DNA of 32,399 nucleotides, taken from JAVWPP01 sp036635835 (GTDB lineage: Bacteria; Bacillota; Clostridia; TANB77; CAG-465). The position numbers were made by a program, and so were the translations under genes. The notes beneath the pieces were generated by a model. The model ran no database searches and had not been told where the DNA came from. It worked only from the letters and a program-made list of their open reading frames with translations. The stretch is from positions 1-32,399 of the forward strand of contig JAVWPP010000009.1 in assembly GCA_036635835.1 (NCBI GenBank), given 5' to 3'. Positions 14,249 to 22,420 of this stretch are shown piece by piece. The first letter of the stretch is position 1. Each line of letters starts with the position of its first letter.

Positions 14249-15988
14249 ATGAAAAATATTAAATTTATAATAGGAAGAATTAAAAAATATATAGGAAGAT
14301 ATATAATAGGAACTCTTTTTTTAGCAATATACATTTTTCTTAACCTAGAACTTGTAAAAATACTTGGATCTACAATAGATATGCTAAACGTAAGCAGCAT
14401 AAATTCCGTAGCAATAATGAAAAACGTAAAAGCAATAATAATACTTACATGCATGTATGCAGCGCTTGTTTTTGTATGGAGACCACTTATATATTCTGCT
14501 GCAAAAAAAGTAAAAAAAGACTTAAACGAAAAAATATATAAACATCTATGTAAAGTACCTTTTGAATACTATTTAAACAAAACAAATGGAGATATGTTAA
14601 GCTATTTGCATAATGATGTAGAATATATAGAAAACTTATTATCTGAAAAATATATAATTATAGCAAGCAATTTTTTTACCACAATAATCACACTAATATA
14701 TATGTTTAATAACGTAGATATAAAGCTATCTGCCATAACTGCCGTTATTATAGCAGTATCATATGTTATAGTTTTCCTACTTACCAAAGGACTTAGCAAA
14801 AGCTACGAAGATGCAAGAGAATTAAAACTTAAAAATTCAACAAAAATTCAGCAGATGGTATATAGCATAAAAACAATTAAAATGTTTAATAGAGTAGAAG
14901 AATTCGTAGATAACTTCAGAAAACACGCATCAAGACTAGAAACTCAGGAGATGGGTATAATCAAAAAAAATAGTTTTGCAACGTTTTTTGTAAGTGTATA
15001 TTCTGAAATTAGCTTTGCATGCATGCTTGTATACTCTGGAATGCTAGTATTAAACAGCGAAATATCTATAGGTAAATTTGTAGAATTCACAACATATTTG
15101 GGTCTTATATCTTTAAAAAATCTAAAAGTTACATCAGTTATAACGGATTTAAAACAAATTAATGTTTCAGTAAATAAAATAAGAAAGTTCCTAAGAGTTA
15201 AAGACGAAGAAGACTATAAACCAAGAATACCATTAGATGGTAGCAGAATAACTTTAAAAAAATTAACTGTAAATCCATACGTAAACGAAGGTGTTACAAA
15301 TAATATATTAAGTAATGTAAGCTTTGAACTAGATAAAGGAGAAGCCCTTGGCATAGTTGGAAGAGTTGGTTCTGGAAAGTCTACACTTGTAAATGTTCTT
15401 TCTGAAATTTATACCGTAGAAAATAATATGATATTAATAGATAAAATAGATATAAATAAAATATCTAAAGACAGTACAAGAGATATAGTTGAAATAGTAA
15501 CAGAAGAAAACTATGTGTTTTCAGATAGTATATTCAATAACGTAACTTTTTTCAAAGACAATTATACATATTCTCAAGTAGAAGAAGCCTGCAAAAAAAG
15601 TTTGCTGCATAATCAAATAAAAAGAATGTATCAAAAATACGACACGCAAATTGGAGAAAATGGTATACAGCTTACAACAGGTCAAAAGCAAAAATTAAGA
15701 ATAGCTAGAAGCTTTTTAACAAATAAAAAAATAATAATATATGATGAATGTTTTTCAGGTATAGATAATGCAACTTGCGATAAAATAATGGACAATATAC
15801 AAAAATACCTTAGAGATAAAATTATAATTATAATAAGCAATAATATAAACAATGTAAAATGGTGTGATAAAATTATTGTAATGGAAGACGGTAAAATAGT
15901 AGAAAAAGGAACACATAATTCGCTTATTAAAGAAGAAAACATATATAGCAGAATGTATGAATTCCAAAAGAAAATGAATGGGGTGTAG
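14249..15988 (+). CDS. ABC exporter half-transporter 1 (TMD-NBD), canonical Walker motifs but altered Q- and H-loops
   Basis: A 579-residue half-transporter: six membrane segments in about 15-285 and a nucleotide-binding domain in about 330-579. Walker A GRVGSGKST (371-379) and Walker B IIIYDE (495-500) look functional. The signature is LTTGQ (475-479) instead of LSGGQ. The Q-loop position reads TEEN (Glu instead of Gln, near 419), and the H-loop position reads SNNIN (Asn531 where the switch His is expected). An ATG at 14177 would add 24 residues, but AAGGTGG immediately before 14249 marks the start. The gene for the partner half begins three bases after the stop, so a heterodimer is very likely. 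The substrate is unknown; this family includes drug, lipid and peptide exporters. Confidence 0.9.
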   Translation: MKNIKFIIGRIKKYIGRYIIGTLFLAIYIFLNLELVKILGSTIDMLNVSSINSVAIMKNVKAIIILTCMYAALVFVWRPLIYSAAKKVKKDLNEKIYKHLCKVPFEYYLNKTNGDMLSYLHNDVEYIENLLSEKYIIIASNFFTTIITLIYMFNNVDIKLSAITAVIIAVSYVIVFLLTKGLSKSYEDARELKLKNSTKIQQMVYSIKTIKMFNRVEEFVDNFRKHASRLETQEMGIIKKNSFATFFVSVYSEISFACMLVYSGMLVLNSEISIGKFVEFTTYLGLISLKNLKVTSVITDLKQINVSVNKIRKFLRVKDEEDYKPRIPLDGSRITLKKLTVNPYVNEGVTNNILSNVSFELDKGEALGIVGRVGSGKSTLVNVLSEIYTVENNMILIDKIDINKISKDSTRDIVEIVTEENYVFSDSIFNNVTFFKDNYTYSQVEEACKKSLLHNQIKRMYQKYDTQIGENGIQLTTGQKQKLRIARSFLTNKKIIIYDECFSGIDNATCDKIMDNIQKYLRDKIIIIISNNINNVKWCDKIIVMEDGKIVEKGTHNSLIKEENIYSRMYEFQKKMNGV

Positions 15989-15991
15989 CAT

Positions 15992-17647
15992 ATGATAATA
16001 GAGCATAAAAAACTTTTAAGTTACTATATTAAATTAACATTTAAAAGTATTCTTTTAGCTACAATAATCCTTGTTGCAATTTCAGGACTTAATGTTTTCC
16101 AGCCTCAGATAGGAAGTCAAATTGTAAAAATACTAGGTGCTACAAAAGCAGATACTGCAGTAAGATTACTAGTAAAATACAGCCTAATATATTTTATAGT
16201 TGGCCTTGGAATAACTATATTAGAATACATTAAAAACGTTGTACTAGAAAGAATATATAAAAATACAACTAGAAAATTAAGAGTGGATATTTTAGAAACA
16301 GTAGCAAATTTCAAATATGAGAAAACAAATAGATTTGACGTAGGCTTTTTGTATTCTAGAATAGCTAATTCTACAGAAAGGCTTTCTACTATATTTTCAA
16401 TAACAATACCAACTCTACTTGGTAACTCTATTTTCTTAGTGCTTGTAGTCCTTGCAATAGCTATAGAATCTGCTACATTTGCAATTATACTTTCAGCTGC
16501 AATTATAATAAGCTTTCTAGTAATGTCCTTTCTAATTTTTTATGGCAGGACATACTTATCTAAATCCAATAGAAATGGACTAAAAAGACATGGACACTAT
16601 ATTGAAACTCTAAACGGACTTAAACAAATAAAAATACATAGAATGACAAAAAAGTTTTTCGAAAAACTACAAGATATAACTAAAAAAGAATATAAATTTG
16701 CAATGCAAAGCGTAGTTATTAACTCTTCAGTTAATTCATTTATAACGCTTGGCGAAAACTTTGCAATTGCTCTTTTAATAATTATTGGCATAAAACAAAT
16801 AGGAAGTATAGAGCTAGATATAGCGCAAATATATCTTCTAATAACATATATAAGAAAAGTATTTGAACCTATATATGAAATAGTAGATCAGTTTGATAAA
16901 ATGCAAAAAAGTATTTCATCGTATATTGGAATTAAAAAAGTTTTAGACTTTGAGCCACAGTTAAATATAGAAACTGCTCAAACTGAGTTTACCGAAGATA
17001 TTAAAATTATTGAGTTTGATAACGTAAGCTACTCTTTTAACAAAGAAACAGATGCCCTTAAAAATGCAACATTTAAAATACGTGCAAAAGAAAGAGTAGG
17101 ACTTACAGGCGAAGTTGGAAAGCATACAATAGTAGATCTGCTATACAAGCTATATTTGCCTAAAAACGGACATATTAAAATAAACGGTAAATCTCTTAGA
17201 AAAATCTCATCAAAAAGCATGAGAGATAAAATAACAATAATAGATCAAGATCCAGAAATCTTCAAAGGCACTTTAGAAGATAATATTGCTCTTTACGACA
17301 AAAATTTAGATAAAGCAAAACTAGAAGAAATATTAGTAAAAACAAAATTAAATAAATACATAGACAACAAAACACAAATCGAAGAAAATGGTAAAAATCT
17401 ATCTACTGGAGAAAGGCAATTAATTTCGCTTGCAAGATGCATGTATAAAGGCGGAGAAATATTTGTATGGAACGAAACTACAAGCCTTTTAGATGCGCAG
17501 ACCCAAGCAACAATGAATAAGATTATAAACAAAATGACGGAAGATAAAACGCTCCTAATAATAGCACATAGACCAGCAACCATTAAGACATGCAACAGAA
17601 TATTAAACGTAACAACAGATGGCGTTAAAGAAATTAAAGAGGTGTAA
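15992..17647 (+). CDS. ABC exporter half-transporter 2, degenerate Walker A and B
   Basis: A 551-residue partner with the same TMD-NBD layout. The Walker A region reads GLTGEVGKHTIVD (371-383): the two residues before the Lys (SG in the partner's GSGKST) are missing and the next Ser is His. Walker B is IFVWNE (490-495), with Asn for the Mg-coordinating Asp. By contrast the Q-loop (Q419, in DQDPEIF) and the H-loop His526 (IIAHRPAT) are intact, and the signature is LSTGE (470-474). It therefore has the elements the first half has lost, and the reverse. The membrane half (about 15-290) has six hydrophobic segments. The next gene starts one base after its stop. Confidence 0.9.
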   Translation: MIIEHKKLLSYYIKLTFKSILLATIILVAISGLNVFQPQIGSQIVKILGATKADTAVRLLVKYSLIYFIVGLGITILEYIKNVVLERIYKNTTRKLRVDILETVANFKYEKTNRFDVGFLYSRIANSTERLSTIFSITIPTLLGNSIFLVLVVLAIAIESATFAIILSAAIIISFLVMSFLIFYGRTYLSKSNRNGLKRHGHYIETLNGLKQIKIHRMTKKFFEKLQDITKKEYKFAMQSVVINSSVNSFITLGENFAIALLIIIGIKQIGSIELDIAQIYLLITYIRKVFEPIYEIVDQFDKMQKSISSYIGIKKVLDFEPQLNIETAQTEFTEDIKIIEFDNVSYSFNKETDALKNATFKIRAKERVGLTGEVGKHTIVDLLYKLYLPKNGHIKINGKSLRKISSKSMRDKITIIDQDPEIFKGTLEDNIALYDKNLDKAKLEEILVKTKLNKYIDNKTQIEENGKNLSTGERQLISLARCMYKGGEIFVWNETTSLLDAQTQATMNKIINKMTEDKTLLIIAHRPATIKTCNRILNVTTDGVKEIKEV

Positions 17648-17648
17648 A

Positions 17649-18446
17649 ATGAATATACAAGCTGTAAAAAAAGAAAAAAGTCATAAAATTATATACATAA
17701 GCATTGCCGTAGTAGGCATATTAATCATACTGCTAGGTATATATATGAGCATAAAAAGTGCTAAAAAAGAAGAGGTAAAACCTCCTGTTAAACAGGAAGA
17801 AGTTATACCAAAAGAAGAAGTTAAAGTGCCTATCAAAGAAGAAAAAATTGGCCTTAACTCAGAAGAAATAAAAGAAATTTCAGAGTTTACATATGGATGC
17901 GCTATAAAATCTGCATATGCAAATGTTTCAGAAATATCAGATAAAGACAAGATAAATATCACAATGACAAAGCTTGGCTTCAAAGACCAGTATTCAGACA
18001 TATATGGGCAAATGGCGCGCGGCGTATCAGAAGAAGACCTTACTAAAAAAATGAAAGAAATATTTGGAGAAGATATAACTGCAAATATGGTAGATACAGA
18101 AAGATATATGTATAACGCTATAACTAAAACATACACAAGTCTTAAATCTACTTATGAAGGCTATAAAAAAATAAATGTCCCTATTTCTTGTATAAAAAAA
18201 GAAAACATATATGAGTTTACAGTTGCAACAGCAGAAGGCTGCTTAGACGCAGAAAAAGGCACGTTTAGCATTATAGATACAAATAATGAGGAGCTTGTTT
18301 TAAACCTTTTACCTTCTGAGATAGAAAGCGATTACATTATTTCAAATAAGCTATTAAAAGACATAGACAGGCTTCCTAAATACAAATTTATTTTAAAGAG
18401 AAACGTAGAAAACAAGTTACAGTTTAACGCGTTTGAAGTGTTGTAG
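17649..18446 (+). CDS. Membrane-anchored protein of unknown function in the ABC operon
   Basis: A 265-residue protein with one membrane segment near residues 12-31 (YISIAVVGILIILLGIY), a Lys/Glu/Pro/Val linker (repeated KEEV and PVKQEEV units at about 38-65) and an extracytoplasmic domain of about 190 residues. In that domain, EISEFTYGCAIKSAYANV and the following helices look alpha-helical; the last third is more beta-like (YEFTVATAEGCL, KGTFSIIDTN). No family is recognised. The ATG at 17649 is used because AAAGAGGTG precedes it; an in-frame ATG 30 bases upstream lies inside the ABC gene. It may be an accessory or substrate-binding factor of the ABC pair, which is inference from position only. 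Confidence 0.78.
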   Translation: MNIQAVKKEKSHKIIYISIAVVGILIILLGIYMSIKSAKKEEVKPPVKQEEVIPKEEVKVPIKEEKIGLNSEEIKEISEFTYGCAIKSAYANVSEISDKDKINITMTKLGFKDQYSDIYGQMARGVSEEDLTKKMKEIFGEDITANMVDTERYMYNAITKTYTSLKSTYEGYKKINVPISCIKKENIYEFTVATAEGCLDAEKGTFSIIDTNNEELVLNLLPSEIESDYIISNKLLKDIDRLPKYKFILKRNVENKLQFNAFEVL

Positions 18447-18449
18447 AAA

Positions 18450-19211
18450 ATGAATGAAACAGAAAAAGAAGATAAGCTAATAATAGCAAACATTATTAAA
18501 AAAGCAGAAAAAACATATAACCTAGACATATTAACATATTCAAACTTTTTAGACCCAAGGCAGCTTAAAATGTGCAAAATAGAGCTAAAAAAAAGAAATC
18601 TACCTTTTGCAATACTAGCACCTACGGAAGAAACCGAAAAAGTGATTATGCTTTTTCTGCCTACGTATTTAAAAATACAAAACATAGACATAAGCGAATA
18701 TATTTCTTGTATCAGAATATACATAAAAAAAGATCAAAAATTGCAGCATAAAGACTACATGGGAGCCATATATAACAGCGGAGTAAAGCAAAGCAGCATA
18801 GGAGACATCATCGTTTGCGAAGATGGAGCCATAATAATGTGCACGCATCAAATAGCAGAATATTTCAAATATAACCTCACAAAAGTAGGAAGCATAGACA
18901 TAAGAGTCGAAATAGAAAAAATAACAAACTGCACATTTCCAAAAAGAGAATACATAGACCTAAACATAATAGCTTCATCTACTAGAATAGACTGCATAGT
19001 AGGCGAAATAGCCAAAATAAGTAGAAGCAAAGCCTGCGAAAAAATAACATCAGGAGAAGTTTTTCTAAACTATGAAAAAGTAAAAAGCAAAAGCATAGAA
19101 ATATCAAGTGGAGATATCATATCAGTAAAAGGCACCGGAAAATTTAAAATAAGTAGCATTAGCCAAAATAAAAAAGGCAGCTCAGTAATAAATATAAAAA
19201 AATATAACTAA
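18450..19211 (+). CDS. YlmH-like S4-domain RNA-binding protein
   Basis: A 253-residue protein matching the YlmH layout. The N-terminal part has YSNFLDPRQLKMCKIEL, near the usual TxFLxPxE/RQ motif. The middle has HKDYMGAIYNSGVKQSSIGD and IIVCEDGAIIMC, the family's conserved glycine-rich segment. The C-terminal S4 RNA-binding domain has SSTRIDCIVGEIAKISRSKA and EVFLNYEKVKSKS. Bacillus YlmH binds the large ribosomal subunit and is reported to act in ribosome-associated quality control. In many Firmicutes the gene sits in the division cluster near divIVA; here it follows an ABC exporter with a 3-base gap, which is unusual. The start at 18450 has no good ribosome binding site, so coupling with the upstream gene is likely. 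Confidence 0.88.
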   Translation: MNETEKEDKLIIANIIKKAEKTYNLDILTYSNFLDPRQLKMCKIELKKRNLPFAILAPTEETEKVIMLFLPTYLKIQNIDISEYISCIRIYIKKDQKLQHKDYMGAIYNSGVKQSSIGDIIVCEDGAIIMCTHQIAEYFKYNLTKVGSIDIRVEIEKITNCTFPKREYIDLNIIASSTRIDCIVGEIAKISRSKACEKITSGEVFLNYEKVKSKSIEISSGDIISVKGTGKFKISSISQNKKGSSVINIKKYN

Positions 19212-19226
19212 AGGAGAATGAAAAAA

Positions 19227-19743
19227 ATGTGGAAAATAATATTAGGAATAGTTTTAGAAGTTCTTGGCCTTATAAACATACTAACACTTAGCATGTTCAA
19301 CGCCTTCATAGAAAACAGCGACCTATCTCAGGGGCGGAATCATATTATGGGCAAGAGAAACCATTCTAGGCAGCTCAATGCCAATATACATAATGGTAAA
19401 CGTAGTATTTATGATAGCTGGATTTATACTAATATTCTTATTTATAAAGAAAAACTCAAAAAAAAGAGACATAGACAAAGGCAAATACTATGGAAGTATG
19501 ATAACCCTTGTAATGCAAAGCATAGAGCAAAACAAAAGCGGCACATATACATATTTACTAACAGATAAAAAAGGCAATAGATTTAAGTATACATGTGCAA
19601 GCAAAAGCGCATTTCTAGAAGAAACAGAGTACATGGTTCACCTAACAAAATTAGATAATTTAGAAGCTCTAATAAACGCAAAAGAAATAATAGACATAAC
19701 AGCAGTGCCACTTATGGATTTTAGAAAAATACGAAATATATAG
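19227..19743 (+). pseudogene. Two-TM membrane protein gene interrupted by a single-base frameshift
   Basis: From the ATG at 19227 (AAAGGAG ten bases upstream) the frame encodes a hydrophobic start (WKIILGIVLEVLGLINILTL) and continues to SDLSQ at 19330. There, inside GGGG (19331-19334), the frame must shift by one base to continue. Removing one G gives GGIILWARETILGSSMPIYI and joins smoothly to a second membrane segment (VNVVFMIAGFILIFLFI) and a soluble tail ending at 19743. The restored product would be about 171 residues. Without the shift, the frame runs on as basic, unlikely sequence to 19568. The cause may be a homopolymer sequencing error, a true pseudogene, phase variation or programmed frameshifting. 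It is the last gene of the ABC/YlmH operon. Confidence 0.72.
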
Positions 19744-19827
19744 CCTTGCAAAAGCAAGGTTAAGTATATAGGCAAAAATAATGTCGTAATATGACATAAC
19801 TTTTATTTTAATAATACATCTTTTCTG

Positions 19828-19856
19828 TTGATATTGCTAGAAAGATGTAGTATAAT
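19828..19856 (+). promoter_or_regulatory. pnp promoter
   Basis: TTGATA (19828-19833) and TATAAT (19851-19856) are 17 bases apart. Transcription would start about 10 bases before the leader stem-loop. Confidence 0.8.
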
Positions 19857-19871
19857 AAAAACACATATATA

Positions 19872-19944
19872 GCAAGTAGGAGTTAGTAGTAATAATTTGT
19901 GGAGTTTTAGACTACTCTAGAAATTATTATTACACCTACTATGC
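19872..19944 (+). promoter_or_regulatory. Long stem-loop in the pnp leader
   Basis: The left arm (19872-19897: GCA, GTAGG, GT, then AGTAATAATTT) pairs with the right arm (19921-19944: AAATTATTATTAC, CCTAC, TGC) with small bulges. A second short stem lies inside (GGAGT with ACTCT). The hairpin ends just before GGAGGA at 19949. E. coli pnp has a leader stem that RNase III cuts so that PNPase can repress its own mRNA; the same role here is inference. Confidence 0.7.
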
Positions 19945-19960
19945 AAGAAGGAGGAATTAT

Positions 19961-22066
19961 ATGTTTAAATCATTCGAAACAACTTTTGCAGGTAGAAAAC
20001 TTGTAATAGAAACAGGAAAAATGGCAGGACTTGCAAATGGGTCTTGTTTAGTTAGATACGGCGAAACAGCTGTACTTGTAAACGTAACAATGTCTAAATC
20101 ACCAAGAGATGGTATAGATTTTTTACCACTTTCAGTAGACTACGAAGAAAGATTATATTCTGTTGGTAAAATACCAGGAAGCTTCATGAAAAGAGAAGGA
20201 AGACCATCAGACAAAGCAATTTTAGTATCTAGAGTTATAGATAGACCAATTAGACCAATGTTCCCTAAGGATTATAGAAACGATACAGCTATAAATATAA
20301 TAACAGTATCTGTAGAGCCAGATGTACTTCCAGAAGTGCCAGCTACTTTAGGAGCAGCCCTTGCACTTTGCATATCTAATATTCCATACACAGTAGAACT
20401 TGCAAGCTGCAAAGTAGGACTTGTAGATGATCAGCTTATACTAAACCCAAATTTAGAGCAAAGAGCAAATTCTAAATTAGATTTAACAGTAGCTGCAACT
20501 CTAGATAAAGTTTGTATGATAGAAGCAGGAGCAAAAGAAGTACCAGACGACAAAATGTTAGAGGCTATAAAATTAGCACACGCAGAAATTAAAAATGTCG
20601 TAGCATTTATGAAAAATATAGTTAAAGAAATCGGAAAATCTAAATCTACATATAAATCTTTCGATGTACCACAAGAAATAGTAGACGAAGTAGCATCTTT
20701 TGCCTATGAAAAATTAAAAGTAGCAGTACAAGAAATAGACAAAACAGAAAGAGATTTAAATATAGACAAAGTATCAGAAGAATTTAAAGAATATTATACA
20801 GAAAAATATAGCGAAGAAAAATACGCTGCAGACAAAGCAGACATTGCAGAAGGACTATATAGAGCAGAAAAAAAAGCAGTTAGAAATTTAGTACTAGAAG
20901 AAGGAAAAAGAGTAGACGGAAGAGCACTAGATGAAATAAGACCATTATCTGCAGAAGTAGGTCTTTTCGAAAGACTACATGGTAGCGCACTTTTCTCAAG
21001 AGGTCAAACTCAAGTAATGTCAGTAGTTACACTAGGATCAACTTCAGAAGAGCAAAACCTAGATGGACTAGATGAGCAAGAATCTAAAAGATACATACAT
21101 CATTACAATTTCCCACCATATTCTGTTGGAGAAGCAAGACCTTCAAGAGGCCCAGGTAGAAGAGAAGTTGGACATGGAGCACTAGCAGAAAAAGCTTTAG
21201 AACCAGTAATACCATCTAAAGAAGAATTCCCATATACAATTAGAGTAGTTTCAGAAGTTCTTTCTTCTAACGGATCTACATCTCAAGGTAGTATATGCGG
21301 ATCTACACTTGCACTTATGGACGCAGGTGTCCCAATAAAAGAGCCTGTTGCCGGTATATCTACTGGACTATTTACTAAACCAGAAGATTCAACAGACTAT
21401 ATAATGGTTACAGATATTCAAGGAATAGAAGACTTCTTTGGAGACATGGACTTTAAAGTTGCAGGTACAAAAAACGGAATAACTGCAATACAAGTAGATA
21501 TAAAAATAGATGGACTAACAGATGAAATCATAGAAGAAGCTTTCGCAAAAACAAATATAGCAAGAATGCATATATTAAACGACGTTATGCTTAAAGCAAT
21601 AGATAAACCAAGAACAAACTTAAACAAATATGCACCTAAAATAGTTTCTATGAACATAAACCCAGATAAAATAAGAGACGTAATTGGTTCAGGTGGAAAG
21701 GTTATCAATAAAATAATCGAAGAAACAGGAGTTAAAATAGACATAGAAGACGATGGAAAAGTATTTATCGGTGGAATAGAACAAGAAAACATAGATAGAG
21801 CAAAAGAAATCATCTTAGCAATAGCATCAGATCTAGAAGTAGGTCAAACTTTTATGGGTAAAGTTACAAGACTACTAGCTTTCGGAGCAATTGTAGAAGT
21901 AGCACCTGGTAAAGAAGGTCTGCTACATGTTTCAAAAATTTCTGCAGAAAGAGTAGAAAAAGTAGAAGACGTTCTAAGCGTAGGACAAAGCATATTAGTA
22001 AAAGTTGTAGATGTAGATAACTCAACTGGAAAATTTGGACTATCTGCAAAAGACGCATTAAATTAA
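19961..22066 (+). CDS. pnp: Polyribonucleotide nucleotidyltransferase (PNPase)
   Basis: A 701-residue phosphorolytic 3'-5' exoribonuclease of mRNA decay, active as a trimer. It is complete: RNase PH domain 1 (from LVRYGETAVLVNVTMS, with PGSFMKREGRPSDK), a helical linker (about 215-315), and catalytic RNase PH domain 2 (KRVDGRALDEIRPL, GSALFSRGQTQVMS, SNGSTSQGSICGSTLALMDA, MDFKVAGTKNGITAIQ). These are followed by a KH domain (IRDVIGSGGKVINKIIEETG) and an S1 domain (GKVTRLLAFGAIVEV to the end). Length and order match the family. It has its own promoter and a structured leader. In many Firmicutes pnp follows rpsO; here it does not. Confidence 0.97.
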   Translation: MFKSFETTFAGRKLVIETGKMAGLANGSCLVRYGETAVLVNVTMSKSPRDGIDFLPLSVDYEERLYSVGKIPGSFMKREGRPSDKAILVSRVIDRPIRPMFPKDYRNDTAINIITVSVEPDVLPEVPATLGAALALCISNIPYTVELASCKVGLVDDQLILNPNLEQRANSKLDLTVAATLDKVCMIEAGAKEVPDDKMLEAIKLAHAEIKNVVAFMKNIVKEIGKSKSTYKSFDVPQEIVDEVASFAYEKLKVAVQEIDKTERDLNIDKVSEEFKEYYTEKYSEEKYAADKADIAEGLYRAEKKAVRNLVLEEGKRVDGRALDEIRPLSAEVGLFERLHGSALFSRGQTQVMSVVTLGSTSEEQNLDGLDEQESKRYIHHYNFPPYSVGEARPSRGPGRREVGHGALAEKALEPVIPSKEEFPYTIRVVSEVLSSNGSTSQGSICGSTLALMDAGVPIKEPVAGISTGLFTKPEDSTDYIMVTDIQGIEDFFGDMDFKVAGTKNGITAIQVDIKIDGLTDEIIEEAFAKTNIARMHILNDVMLKAIDKPRTNLNKYAPKIVSMNINPDKIRDVIGSGGKVINKIIEETGVKIDIEDDGKVFIGGIEQENIDRAKEIILAIASDLEVGQTFMGKVTRLLAFGAIVEVAPGKEGLLHVSKISAERVEKVEDVLSVGQSILVKVVDVDNSTGKFGLSAKDALN

Positions 22067-22142
22067 AATACAAAAGAAAAAGGTTGTGAGGTTATGCATA
22101 TAAATAAATCAATCAGAAAAAAAGAATATAAAATAAAATAAA

Positions 22143-22189
22143 AAAGTAGCAAGCTTTGTCCTAATTTGGCCATGGCTTGCTACTTTACG
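22143..22189 (+). terminator. Terminator-like hairpin between pnp and the 22205 cluster
   Basis: AAAGTAGCAAGC (22143-22154) pairs perfectly with GCTTGCTACTTT (22175-22186) over a 20-base loop. Only three T end the stem before ACG, so some read-through into the next genes is plausible; no separate strong promoter is seen for them. Confidence 0.65.
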
Positions 22190-22204
22190 TTAAGAGGTGT
22201 AGAT

Positions 22205-22411
22205 ATGGATGCTAAATATAGCAAAGAAGAATATGAAGAAATCATAAAAAAAGCAGGAGAAGAAGCAGAAGAACATATAGAAAAAATGGGAGAAGAAATA
22301 TATAAAAATCCACATGCTTTCTGGAGTTTAAAAAAACAAATCCTTAAAGAAAAATATAATATAGATTGGAAAACTCCGCAAGAACAAGATCCAAATCTTA
22401 ATATTAATTAG
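22205..22411 (+). CDS. Small protein, copy 1 of a duplicated module
   Basis: A 68-residue acidic protein with an N-terminal helix (EEYEEIIKKAGEEAEEHIEK) and a conserved C-terminal block: AFWSLKKQILKEKYNIDW, then TPQEQDPN. The same block recurs in the protein at 24168 (YFWKIKTQILKEKYNLDW, SPEKINP), so the two are paralogues. No family name can be given. The ATG at 22205 has AAGAGGTG eight bases upstream; an ATG 39 bases earlier in the frame lies in the terminator-like hairpin and is rejected. The large gene of the module starts 10 bases after its stop, with the same small-then-large order as copy 2. Confidence 0.82.
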   Translation: MDAKYSKEEYEEIIKKAGEEAEEHIEKMGEEIYKNPHAFWSLKKQILKEKYNIDWKTPQEQDPNLNIN

Positions 22412-22420
22412 AGGTGTAAT

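Noticed and set aside
19218..19568. A 116-residue protein read straight through the frameshift
   Set aside because: After the GGGG run the translation turns into basic, atypical sequence, while the shifted frame gives a natural membrane segment. The first ATG at 19218 is also only one base from the AGGAG.
19744..19759. CCTTGC-AAAA-GCAAGG hairpin as terminator of the ABC operon
   Set aside because: Six-bp stem with no T-run after it (TTAAG). It may slow transcription, but I cannot support a terminator call.
22094..22141. A 15-codon open frame after pnp with a GTGAGG-like site
   Set aside because: Lys-rich with no recognisable feature; too short to support without conservation data.
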